Shown here: piece after piece, positions 1-10,956 of the stretch
Layout of the letters: each line of letters opens with the position of its first letter
How positions within the stretch are numbered: the stretch's first letter is position 1
From: an uncultured Bacteroidia bacterium
GTDB taxonomy: Bacteria > Bacteroidota > Bacteroidia > Bacteroidales > F082
Length of the DNA stretch: 57,739 bases
NCBI GenBank assembly: GCA_902774295.1
Contig: CACYHP010000008.1
Coordinates: forward strand, 1-57,739
Direction of reading: 5' to 3'
Program-made: the position numbers and the translations under genes
The notes under the pieces: generated by a model
What the model was told of the DNA's origin: nothing
The model's input: only the letters and a program-made list of their open reading frames with translations
Database searches by the model: none

Positions 1-22
1 ACCCGTTGGCGGAATTAATTTA
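1..22 (+). repeat. IS left terminal inverted repeat
   Basis: This 22-base end begins ACCCGTTGGCGG and is the reverse complement, with one mismatch, of 1007-1028. It starts at the first base of the window. Confidence 0.9.
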
Positions 23-24
23 AG

Positions 25-1014
25 TTGATAAATATGAGTAAAAAGTTGCACATATCGCTGATTTTTAGTAACTTAGTGGTGTTCAAAACATTAAGTCCAA
101 ACCATCGTATGTACAACCTTTATACAAAATTCGTCAAAATACTCGAGATATGCAAGCAATTCTCTGAAAATCTCGTCAATGAATCGGGTAATGTTCCACG
201 TCGTGGTCCTGTTCCCAAGTTTTCGGATTTGGAAGTGGTGGCGCTATCCTTGACGGCAGAGACCGAGAGCATTGATAGTGAGAAGTGGTTGTTCGACTAT
301 AAATTGCAAGAGTACAAGGACAACATTCCTAATCTCATATCAAGGAGACAGTTCAATGACCGCAGGAAGAAAACGGCAGGCCTGTGTGAGGAACTGCGCA
401 AGCGGATTGCCATGGAAATGGATGGCGGAGAGGAACAATTCTTTGTTGACTCCAAGCCGATAGAGGTCTGTAGGGTTGCAAGAGGAAAACGTTGCAAGAT
501 GGGACGTACCGGCAATTTCTCGCAAGCTCCCGACTTCGGCTTCTGTGCTTCGCAGAACACGTATTATTTTGGTTATAAGTTACACGCTCTCTGTGGGTTA
601 AGTGGAGTTATCCATTCCTATGATCTGTCAAAGGCAAGTGTGGCGGACCTCCATTATATGAAGGATGTAAAACATACTTATCACGACTGTAGCATCTATG
701 GTGACAAAGGGTATATTGGAGCTGACGTACAGCTTGACTTGTTCGAAACCGCACACATAAGACTGGAGTGTCCGTATCGGCTCAACCAAAAGGATTGGAA
801 ACCGACATTCATTCCGTTTGCAAAGGCAAGAAAGAGGATTGAGACAATATTCTCACAACTTACAGACCAGTTCTTGGTCATCAGGAACTATGCGAAAATA
901 ACGAATGGTTTGTTTGCCAGGATCATTGGCAAAATTAGTGCACTTACCATTCTGCAATACGTAAACTTCATTAACGACAAGCCCATTGGCAGAATTAAGT
1001 ATGCACTAAATTAA
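25..1014 (+). CDS. IS982 family transposase
   Basis: This is a DDE-type transposase that cuts and joins the IS ends. The acidic triad can be placed at D142 (in FFVDSKPIEVC), D227 (in YGDKGYIG) and E273 (in RKRIETIF), the spacing expected for IS982 transposases. The GDKGY motif and the FGYKLH segment before it are typical of this family and of the wider DDE_Tnp_1 group. At 329 codons it is slightly longer than the usual 290-300. The first codon at 25 is uncertain: ATG codons further in (34, 109) are possible starts, and 34 (MSKKLHIS) looks equally good. The frame is intact, so the copy may be active. Confidence 0.88.
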   Translation: MINMSKKLHISLIFSNLVVFKTLSPNHRMYNLYTKFVKILEICKQFSENLVNESGNVPRRGPVPKFSDLEVVALSLTAETESIDSEKWLFDYKLQEYKDNIPNLISRRQFNDRRKKTAGLCEELRKRIAMEMDGGEEQFFVDSKPIEVCRVARGKRCKMGRTGNFSQAPDFGFCASQNTYYFGYKLHALCGLSGVIHSYDLSKASVADLHYMKDVKHTYHDCSIYGDKGYIGADVQLDLFETAHIRLECPYRLNQKDWKPTFIPFAKARKRIETIFSQLTDQFLVIRNYAKITNGLFARIIGKISALTILQYVNFINDKPIGRIKYALN

Positions 1015-1028
1015 TTCCGCCAACAGGT
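1007..1028 (-). repeat. IS right terminal inverted repeat
   Basis: Read on the minus strand it begins ACCTGTTGGCGG and matches the left end at 21 of 22 bases. It overlaps the last codons and stop of the transposase gene. A weaker direct copy of the left end, 16 of 22 bases, lies just upstream at about 981-1002, inside the gene. Confidence 0.9.
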
Positions 1029-1054
1029 TAAAATAACAAAAAATTATAATACAA

Positions 1055-4000
1055 ATGAAAAGCATACGTAAAGCTTTACTGATTCTTTTCTCTTTATTAG
1101 TATTTGGACAAATATCTTTTGCCCAGACACAATACATTAATCAGTTGCGTCTTGTCGGCGATTATGATGAATTGATAGGTCCCGATATAGAACTTAATCA
1201 GGATGATGGCTGGTCGGTAGTTGACTATAACCTGAACCAAGGTGCAGGTGGACAGTATATCTACTTGCTTTATAAGACAGGAACAGTTGACGATCCTGAC
1301 CATGCTCCGATCACTGATTTTTACATCAAATCGACCAAAGATAAGAGCGACCATCCTGATGCGGTTTCATACAATAACCGCACTTATCATCGCATAAGCA
1401 GTTACATCGGTTCGTCTTCATTTGATAGTAGTTATGGCGATTTGAACGATGGCGCTGGAGGCAGGTACATATACCTTTATTATACTACAGATGCTTGGGA
1501 TTATCCTCGCGGCATCACCAGCATTGCATTTAACGACAATCCCAACGGTGCTGTATGCGGCAATGGAAGCACGACGCCTCAAGACCTCAACGAGGGCGCC
1601 GGTGGCGATTATATCTATATGCATTACGGCTATACTTTGACAACGACTGTGACCAATGTCTATAATACATGGGATTTTAATCCTTTAACTTCACACAGCG
1701 ATCAACCTCTCTATTTCCGCTTGGCAGACGATGTGGCTAATGGCGACGTTGTTACTAGTTCAAATATAAACGTTGCAAATAATAATACAGCCATAGTCGA
1801 CCTGAACGGCAAAGCGCTCGCACGTCTCATACAATTTGACGGTGGCTCTGACGGAGGTCACGTCTTTAAAGTAATCGACCATTCCACATTGATTATCATT
1901 GACAGCTCAACCGAAGATGTCGGTACCATTTCAGGTGGTGATGCCGACTGTGGTGGTGCCATTTATGTTGACGCCAGCAGTGAGCTAATCATTTATGCCG
2001 GCGCTATTGAAGAATGCCAAGCTAACGATGGCGGCGCTATCTATAACCTTGGCACTGTAACCATCAACGGCGGCGTGATACAAAACTGCACAGCCACCAG
2101 AGAATGGGGACGCGGTACCATCTATAATGGCGGTACTATGACAATAAATAACAGCGTCATTCAGAACAATAAGGCATACTCTGGTGGTGCAATATATAAT
2201 GTTAATGGCTGGACAACGACAATTAATGGCGGCACGATTCAAAATAACAGTGCGACAGGAGACGGCCATAATATTGCTGGTATCGGTGGCGGTATTGTCA
2301 ACGAAGGTACACTTAGAATCAACGGTGGCAGTATCATTGGCAACACAAGCGCTAGCGATGGCGGCGGAATTTGTATGGCAAATGAAGGCAGTCTCTTCAT
2401 GAAAGGCAATATTGTTATTAAAAATAACACGAAAAACTCTAATAAAAGCAATGTTTATATCCCAGATGGGAAGGTTATCAACCTGGTTGGAAGCTTTACA
2501 GATGGCACATGCATCGGTGTTACAACACAAACAGCTGAAAATAGAATAACCAATAGTTATAACGCATACAACAGCGGTGTCGATCCTGCCAGATTATTCT
2601 TCTCTGACAATGGTTATTTTATCAAGTTGAATGCAAGCAATGAGGTGATACAAGATCCGAGCATCTCAGTTGTGGAGGCCAACTATATCGACGCTGAAAG
2701 CAATGAAGCTTATTATTCCGACTGCATTCCTTTGAGTGGTGTTAAAGACGAATATGGCGTTACACTCAACAGCGGATGGTATATGGTTGATGCTGACAAG
2801 ACCTTCAACCAACGCATCGACTTGAATGGTAATGTTAACATTATCCTTGGGGATGGTCATAACCTGACTGTTAACCAAGGTATAGAAATAGGAAGCGATG
2901 ATTATTCGTTAACCATTTACGGTCAAAGCGGACAGTCGGGATATCTTCTCTCGAATAATGAAGTCGGTGACAATAATTGCAAAGGTACAATCACCATCAA
3001 TGGTGGCATGGTCAATATACATAGCTATATCTCCGCAAATTCAATCAACTTGAACTGGACCGATTACAGCACCACTACTACTGAATATATCACAGTAGGA
3101 GGTAATTATAATGGTACGGTGACGCTTCAGAAGGCGTTCTACGATGGTGCTAATGTTATTCCAGCAGGCGTGGTGGCAAACAACAACATTTTGACTGCTA
3201 AAACACTCGTCCCTTATGCTTTATATGACATAAATTTCGTTACAATCGAGCATGGTAGTTTTACCGCGTCACCAAATCAGGCTCACAGCGGAACGACCGT
3301 CACTCTGACAGGCACACCTGATGCGGGATATCCATTGTGCTCTGAAATCACTGTCAAGGGTGATGCAACAGGCGTACTGGTACCTGTAACACGCGTTGGC
3401 GAATCAAATAATTTCACTTTCGTTATGCCTGAAGAGGCTGTCAACGTCAAGGCGAGATTTGAGGACAAAGTTTTGGTTAACTATGTCAACTTATTCGGTG
3501 AGACACGAACCGTTTCGGCAACAATTATCAGCGGAGGCAGCAACTTGACTTTAGACAACGGCTGGTATGCGGTCAGTAACGACATCTCTAGTTCTGCTAG
3601 CGATTTAAAGAACATCACTATCAATGGTAATAATGTGAACCTTATCCTTTGTGACAACAGGACATTGGATCTTAATGATGGAACTGATTCATACGTCACA
3701 TTTGCCAATGACAACGATCAACTGATAGTTTGGGGACAGGGCGCAAGTACAGGCTTGTTGAGAGTTGCAAATACTTCCGGTATTATCCCGATTGGTCATG
3801 CGACAGTGTCCTGCCGAATTGTCGTGAATGGCGGCAGAGTGGAAACTTATGAAAGCACTGGCAACATTGGCGGTATCAATGCGATAATTATCCTTCGTGG
3901 AGGTAAAATCACTGCCAGTGGCTATGCAGGCACGTTAAGATTTAAGAGATTCTACACAGACCCAGAGGGAAATAAATATTCTGGTGAAAAGACATCTGGA

Positions 4001-5470
4001 TTTGATGTTTTGAATAACAAACAGCTTTCTCCTTGCGATAAGGTGTTTGTGAAAGAAGGCGACTGGAATGTGGCAAGCAACTGGCTTAATAATTCTATGC
4101 CTGGCAGCAGCAACGACTATGTCACATTGCGTAAAGGGGTTACTATCCCAAATGATTGCTTGGCACAAATGAAAGACATTATGACCGTTGTCGGAAGCAG
4201 CATCACCATCGAAGATGGCGGTCAGTTATATATTGCCGCCGACTATTCCTTGAATTTGCAAATAACCGTCGAAAAGAACATCAGCGCGGCGGATGGAGCG
4301 GCACAAAGCAACTGGTATCTGCTCTCATCGCCAGTGTACAATAACCATTTTACCAGCCCATATAATTATTACGCAGCATATACTAACACAGTCGAGAACC
4401 TCACTGAAAACGCATACGATATGTTCAGATATGACGAACCGGATCATAAATGGCAGAACAAGAAAGCGCATGGCGCTGCCGGATTCCAATTGATGGAAAG
4501 AGGTCGCGGATTCCTTTATCGTAACGCAGTAGACCAAACGATTTCGTATACTGGAACGATGTCTAACGGGACACTCAACAGTGATAACTGCCAACTGTAT
4601 TATACTGAAATTACCGGTGATTACGCCGCTTTGAAAGGCTTCAACCTTATCGGAAACCCATATACGCATAACATTAAAAAAGGCACTGCTGCAGATGTAT
4701 CTATAAATAACACTTATCTTGAGACAGGTTTCTATAAACTCTCGAACAACGGTCAATGGGCGGCATGCACCGACGAGGAAACAGTCATAGGTGTGGGTGA
4801 GGCTGTTCTTGTACAAGCCACATCTGACGCAAACAATCAATGCTTAACTTTCTTGGATGTATTGCCTTCTGCTAGCAAAAATAGAGACAACAACGACAAC
4901 ATTATGTTTACTGTCGCTAACAGTCAGTATTCAGACGTTACCTATGCTTTGTTTGAGGAAGGTCACGGTTTGACCAAGATTGACCACCGCAACGCAGAAG
5001 TGCCTATGCTTTACATCCCGAAAAACGGCGAAAACCTGGCGATTGCCACGATGAGCGACAACACTAAGGTGTTCCCGCTCAATTTCAAGGCGATGACAAT
5101 GGGAAGCTACACTATCAGCTGCAAGGCTGAAGGCAATTTCAGCTATCTGCATCTATACGACAAACTCACAGGAGAGGATGTGGATCTGCTTTTGAATAAT
5201 GAATATAGTTTCATTGGAGTACCAAGTGATAGAGATGACAGATTTGTAGTTTATCTCGAGTATTATGACAACTCGGAGTTATCTGGTAACTTCGCTTACC
5301 AAAACGGCACCGACGTAATCGTTAGCGGCGCAGGCAACCTGCAAGTGTTCGACGTGATGGGACGTATGGTCGCAGACCAGCGCATCAACGGCGTACAGAC
5401 AATCACGATGCCGCAGGGCGTTTACATTTTCAGATTGGAGGGTCAAACCCAAAAAATTGTTGTCAGATAA
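1055..5470 (+). CDS. Large T9SS cargo protein with MABP-like and Pmp-like repeats
   Basis: This is a 1471-residue secreted protein with a signal peptide (residues 1-23, ending FGQISFAQ). Around residues 55-195 there are three repeats built on the motif DLN-x-GAGG-x-YIY-x-x-Y. That motif is the hallmark of MABP beta-prism domains as I know them, where three such units make one prism. Residues about 290-455 carry repeated GGAIYN and NGGxIQNN units, as in Pmp-like beta-helices. Residues about 733-805 look like a bacterial repeat ending in FTFVMPEEAVNV. The last 70 residues (FDVMGRMV, then GVYIFRLEG) form a type A T9SS C-terminal domain, so the protein is probably exported by T9SS and attached to the surface. 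Its ligand is unknown. The IS element ends 26 bases before the start, leaving no native promoter visible. Confidence 0.85.
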   Translation: MKSIRKALLILFSLLVFGQISFAQTQYINQLRLVGDYDELIGPDIELNQDDGWSVVDYNLNQGAGGQYIYLLYKTGTVDDPDHAPITDFYIKSTKDKSDHPDAVSYNNRTYHRISSYIGSSSFDSSYGDLNDGAGGRYIYLYYTTDAWDYPRGITSIAFNDNPNGAVCGNGSTTPQDLNEGAGGDYIYMHYGYTLTTTVTNVYNTWDFNPLTSHSDQPLYFRLADDVANGDVVTSSNINVANNNTAIVDLNGKALARLIQFDGGSDGGHVFKVIDHSTLIIIDSSTEDVGTISGGDADCGGAIYVDASSELIIYAGAIEECQANDGGAIYNLGTVTINGGVIQNCTATREWGRGTIYNGGTMTINNSVIQNNKAYSGGAIYNVNGWTTTINGGTIQNNSATGDGHNIAGIGGGIVNEGTLRINGGSIIGNTSASDGGGICMANEGSLFMKGNIVIKNNTKNSNKSNVYIPDGKVINLVGSFTDGTCIGVTTQTAENRITNSYNAYNSGVDPARLFFSDNGYFIKLNASNEVIQDPSISVVEANYIDAESNEAYYSDCIPLSGVKDEYGVTLNSGWYMVDADKTFNQRIDLNGNVNIILGDGHNLTVNQGIEIGSDDYSLTIYGQSGQSGYLLSNNEVGDNNCKGTITINGGMVNIHSYISANSINLNWTDYSTTTTEYITVGGNYNGTVTLQKAFYDGANVIPAGVVANNNILTAKTLVPYALYDINFVTIEHGSFTASPNQAHSGTTVTLTGTPDAGYPLCSEITVKGDATGVLVPVTRVGESNNFTFVMPEEAVNVKARFEDKVLVNYVNLFGETRTVSATIISGGSNLTLDNGWYAVSNDISSSASDLKNITINGNNVNLILCDNRTLDLNDGTDSYVTFANDNDQLIVWGQGASTGLLRVANTSGIIPIGHATVSCRIVVNGGRVETYESTGNIGGINAIIILRGGKITASGYAGTLRFKRFYTDPEGNKYSGEKTSGFDVLNNKQLSPCDKVFVKEGDWNVASNWLNNSMPGSSNDYVTLRKGVTIPNDCLAQMKDIMTVVGSSITIEDGGQLYIAADYSLNLQITVEKNISAADGAAQSNWYLLSSPVYNNHFTSPYNYYAAYTNTVENLTENAYDMFRYDEPDHKWQNKKAHGAAGFQLMERGRGFLYRNAVDQTISYTGTMSNGTLNSDNCQLYYTEITGDYAALKGFNLIGNPYTHNIKKGTAADVSINNTYLETGFYKLSNNGQWAACTDEETVIGVGEAVLVQATSDANNQCLTFLDVLPSASKNRDNNDNIMFTVANSQYSDVTYALFEEGHGLTKIDHRNAEVPMLYIPKNGENLAIATMSDNTKVFPLNFKAMTMGSYTISCKAEGNFSYLHLYDKLTGEDVDLLLNNEYSFIGVPSDRDDRFVVYLEYYDNSELSGNFAYQNGTDVIVSGAGNLQVFDVMGRMVADQRINGVQTITMPQGVYIFRLEGQTQKIVVR

Positions 5471-5475
5471 AAAAT

Positions 5476-5481
5476 AGGAGG
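5476..5481 (+). promoter_or_regulatory. Strong Shine-Dalgarno sequence (AGGAGG)
   Basis: A perfect AGGAGG sits 8 bases before the ATG at 5490. Bacteroidota genes seldom carry one, and no other gene in this window shows one this good. It fixes the start of the small downstream gene and suggests high or independently set translation. Confidence 0.7.
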
Positions 5482-5489
5482 AAATTACA

Positions 5490-5756
5490 ATGAAAAAGAT
5501 ATTATTCGCAATAGCATTCGTGACAATGATGGCAGCTAACGCCAACGCACAGATCGACGGTTTCTTTAGCGAGACCAATACGTTTTGGGACGAATATAGA
5601 ATTATTGGCGGATTGCCACAAATTCCTTATGATGCCACTATCGGTGTTCTCTCCGGCGATATCCCGGCTCCAGTCCCTGTGGGCTCAGGCTTGCTGGTTC
5701 TTACCGCTCTCGGCGCAGGCTACGCTGTAGCAAAGAAAAAAAAGAAATCTTTTTAA
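5490..5756 (+). CDS. Small secreted protein with CTERM-like C-terminal anchor
   Basis: This 88-residue protein has a signal peptide (MKKILFAIAFVTMMAANANA, then Q) and a tripartite C-terminus: PAPVPVGSG, a hydrophobic stretch LLVLTALGAGYAVA, then a basic tail of five lysines. The layout resembles protein-sorting tails read by exosortase/archaeosortase-like enzymes, and similar short proteins with a GSGLLxLTALGAGYA tail occur in Bacteroidales (recalled, not searched). The middle, rich in acidic and aromatic residues, has no domain I recognise. It starts 19 bases after the large T9SS cargo gene and is probably co-transcribed, which hints at a partner role. No sortase or exosortase gene is in the window. 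Confidence 0.8.
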   Translation: MKKILFAIAFVTMMAANANAQIDGFFSETNTFWDEYRIIGGLPQIPYDATIGVLSGDIPAPVPVGSGLLVLTALGAGYAVAKKKKKSF

Positions 5757-5760
5757 GAAT

Positions 5761-5806
5761 TTTTTGTAAATTTGCACGTTATTAATTAGGTGCAAATTTA
5801 CAAAAA
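5761..5806. promoter_or_regulatory. Perfect 17-bp inverted repeat with -7 box before coaD
   Basis: Bases 5761-5777 and 5790-5806 are exact reverse complements, separated by 12 bases. The left arm contains TAAATTTG (5767-5774), a perfect Bacteroidota -7 element; because the structure is symmetric the right arm holds one for the other strand. The right arm ends on the A of the coaD start codon. It could be a promoter with a symmetric operator, a terminator for the upstream gene (T-rich flank), or both. A transcript starting at the box would hold only the right arm, whereas read-through RNA would fold the hairpin over the coaD start. Confidence 0.7.
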
Positions 5807-6270
5807 TGAGAATAGGAGTTTTTGCAGGTTCGTTCGACCCTATCACTCGCGGTCATGAGGACATTGTGCTGAAGGCAATGCCTCTTTTCGACCAGATTAT
5901 CATCGCGATAGGCGTCAATATAGATAAAAAAAGCGCTTTTCCGCTTGAAGACAGAATCAAGTGGATTGAGAACACTTTTGCCGAATATCCAAAGGTGAAA
6001 GTCGTTAGTTATGAAGGACTTACAGTCGATTTGTGCAAGAAGATGAATGCCAACTTCATCATTCGCGGACTGCGCAATACCACCGATTTTGAGTACGAGA
6101 GCATCATCGCGGAGGCTAACAAAAAGCTGAATCCCGAGGTCGAGACGATATTCCTTCTTTCCGACCCGAACCTGCGCTGCATTTCGTCGACCGTGGTGCG
6201 CGACCTCATCAAAAACGGCGTCGATATGAAATCTTTCATCCCTGAAAAATCAGGATTCTATGAGAAATAA
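5806..6270 (+). CDS. coaD: Pantetheine-phosphate adenylyltransferase
   Basis: CoaD transfers AMP from ATP to 4'-phosphopantetheine, the fourth and penultimate step of coenzyme A synthesis, in the cytoplasm. The 154 residues match the family length. The nucleotidyltransferase signature is seen as GSFDPITRGHEDI (residues 8-20, with the TxGH motif), the substrate region RGLRNTTDFEYE in the middle, and the C-terminal ISSTVVRDLI motif. The start codon directly abuts a perfect inverted repeat that includes a promoter box. The end overlaps the next gene by 11 bases, so the two are very likely co-translated. Confidence 0.97.
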   Translation: MRIGVFAGSFDPITRGHEDIVLKAMPLFDQIIIAIGVNIDKKSAFPLEDRIKWIENTFAEYPKVKVVSYEGLTVDLCKKMNANFIIRGLRNTTDFEYESIIAEANKKLNPEVETIFLLSDPNLRCISSTVVRDLIKNGVDMKSFIPEKSGFYEK

Positions 6271-7552
6271 ACGCCTCTTAGGTCTGATACTGGCGTTTCT
6301 TTGCCCGGTTTTTATGCTCGGTCAGAACGTGTCGATTGTCGGCAAAACCGACATTCCTAACGCTCTTGTGCGCCTTCTCGCATACGACGAGATGGTGACC
6401 TGCGAGCAGACTAAAATCGCTGAGACTCAATCAGATAAATATGGAAAGTTTACACTGAAAGCCGAAATAAAAGAGATCACCCCGGCTCAAATCGCCGTCA
6501 ACCTCGAACGTGTCGATCTGATTCTTAGTCCGGATGGAAAATACGATTTGGAAATAACTATTCCGCAGCAAAACGAGAGCTCATATTTCGAGAAAGAACA
6601 GCCTGTTTTGAAGATAAATACCATCGATGACGGCGGCTTTTATTCGCAATACATCGCTACTCAGACGTTTATCGACGATTTTCTGTATGAAAATTTTGAT
6701 AAGATATATCGAGGTAGAAAAACAAGTCTGCTCGATACCCTTGATAATCAGATTGTTAGAAATATCGGCAAAATCAAAAACGACTACATCAACGATTTCA
6801 TAAAATACCGTAAGGCCTCGGTTATGATGACTGTCAACGCTAAAAAAACTCTGACGGATTATTATGATAATCAGAAAGTTCTCTACTCGCAGGCGGTCTA
6901 CATGGAGGTGTTGGCAGAATTATTTAAGTCGTCTGTCAGAAATGATGACTTTTTGTCACGTAACCCGCAGCTGGCAGAAGTGGTTGAAATGATGAATCTG
7001 CGAAAATCATTTTATGTGAATCAGCAGAATAAAAACCAGATATTAAGTTCTCTGGAAAAGATCGAGAAATCTTCTAAATACCAGAAAAATAAGGTCGTGG
7101 CGAAGAATATTGCTAAGCAGATAGAAAACCTTTCCTATGACTCAAAAGCACCTGATTTTTCATTGAAAGACAAGACCGGAAAGCTGGTCAAACTCTCTGA
7201 TTATCAAGATGATATGGTGCTTCTGCAGTTTGTCGACAGCTATTCGCCCTTGAATGAGCATGAGTTTGCAATCTTAAACGAACTCCAAAAACAATGGAAC
7301 GACACCATTCAGGTGGTTACAATAGCGACGAAAAATTCATTTGACGATTATGTTCAACTATTTGATAATCAAGGATATAAATGGCAACTTTTAAACCTTG
7401 GCGACAATATTTTGTTGCTTGAGGATTATCATGTAATGCTTTATCCAGCCTATGTCATTTTGAAGCGTAAAAACCGCATCGGAATGGCTCCGGCGCCTTC
7501 ACCAGACCATAATCTCGACAAACATGTGAGAAGAATTTATAAATATTTATAA
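6260..7552 (+). CDS. Secreted thioredoxin-fold protein lacking the CxxC motif
   Basis: The 430-residue protein has a signal peptide (MRNKRLLGLILAFLCPVF, then MLGQ), so the ATG at 6260, inside coaD, is the right start. An N-terminal beta-rich domain like the DUF4369 region of Bacteroidota thioredoxins comes first, then a helical stretch (residues about 130-290), then a redoxin domain starting KAPDFSLKDKTGKLVKLSDY (about residue 295). Where active members have WCxPC, this one has VDSYSPLNEHE, with no cysteine in the domain. It cannot be a dithiol oxidoreductase; a binding or structural periplasmic role is more likely. The cis-proline region before the last strands (MLYPAYVIL) is kept. Confidence 0.8.
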   Translation: MRNKRLLGLILAFLCPVFMLGQNVSIVGKTDIPNALVRLLAYDEMVTCEQTKIAETQSDKYGKFTLKAEIKEITPAQIAVNLERVDLILSPDGKYDLEITIPQQNESSYFEKEQPVLKINTIDDGGFYSQYIATQTFIDDFLYENFDKIYRGRKTSLLDTLDNQIVRNIGKIKNDYINDFIKYRKASVMMTVNAKKTLTDYYDNQKVLYSQAVYMEVLAELFKSSVRNDDFLSRNPQLAEVVEMMNLRKSFYVNQQNKNQILSSLEKIEKSSKYQKNKVVAKNIAKQIENLSYDSKAPDFSLKDKTGKLVKLSDYQDDMVLLQFVDSYSPLNEHEFAILNELQKQWNDTIQVVTIATKNSFDDYVQLFDNQGYKWQLLNLGDNILLLEDYHVMLYPAYVILKRKNRIGMAPAPSPDHNLDKHVRRIYKYL

Positions 7553-7626
7553 ATTTTTATTATTTTTGCATAGTTTTTGATAATTGTATATTGGACAAAT
7601 ATTATTCATGAATAAATAATTTAAAA

Positions 7627-10917
<3,291 letters not shown>

Positions 10918-10956
10918 TGGTTATTTATTGACTAACTGAACTACTTGAATAACTTT

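Larger units (their letters stand above)
1..1028 (+). mobile_element. Complete IS982-family insertion sequence
   Basis: The element is bounded by terminal inverted repeats at 1-22 and 1007-1028 that match at 21 of 22 positions; the single mismatch is the fourth base. It encloses one transposase gene filling almost its whole length, as in IS982 elements, which are about 1 kb and start with ACC. The left end coincides with base 1, so a target-site duplication cannot be checked. The right end lies 26 bases before the start codon of the next gene. Family assignment is from protein motifs and general architecture. Confidence 0.88.

Noticed and set aside
1985..2530. Minus-strand frame of 181 codons in the large T9SS gene
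   Set aside because: Arises from the GGT/GGC-rich repeats on the other strand; not supported by any motif.
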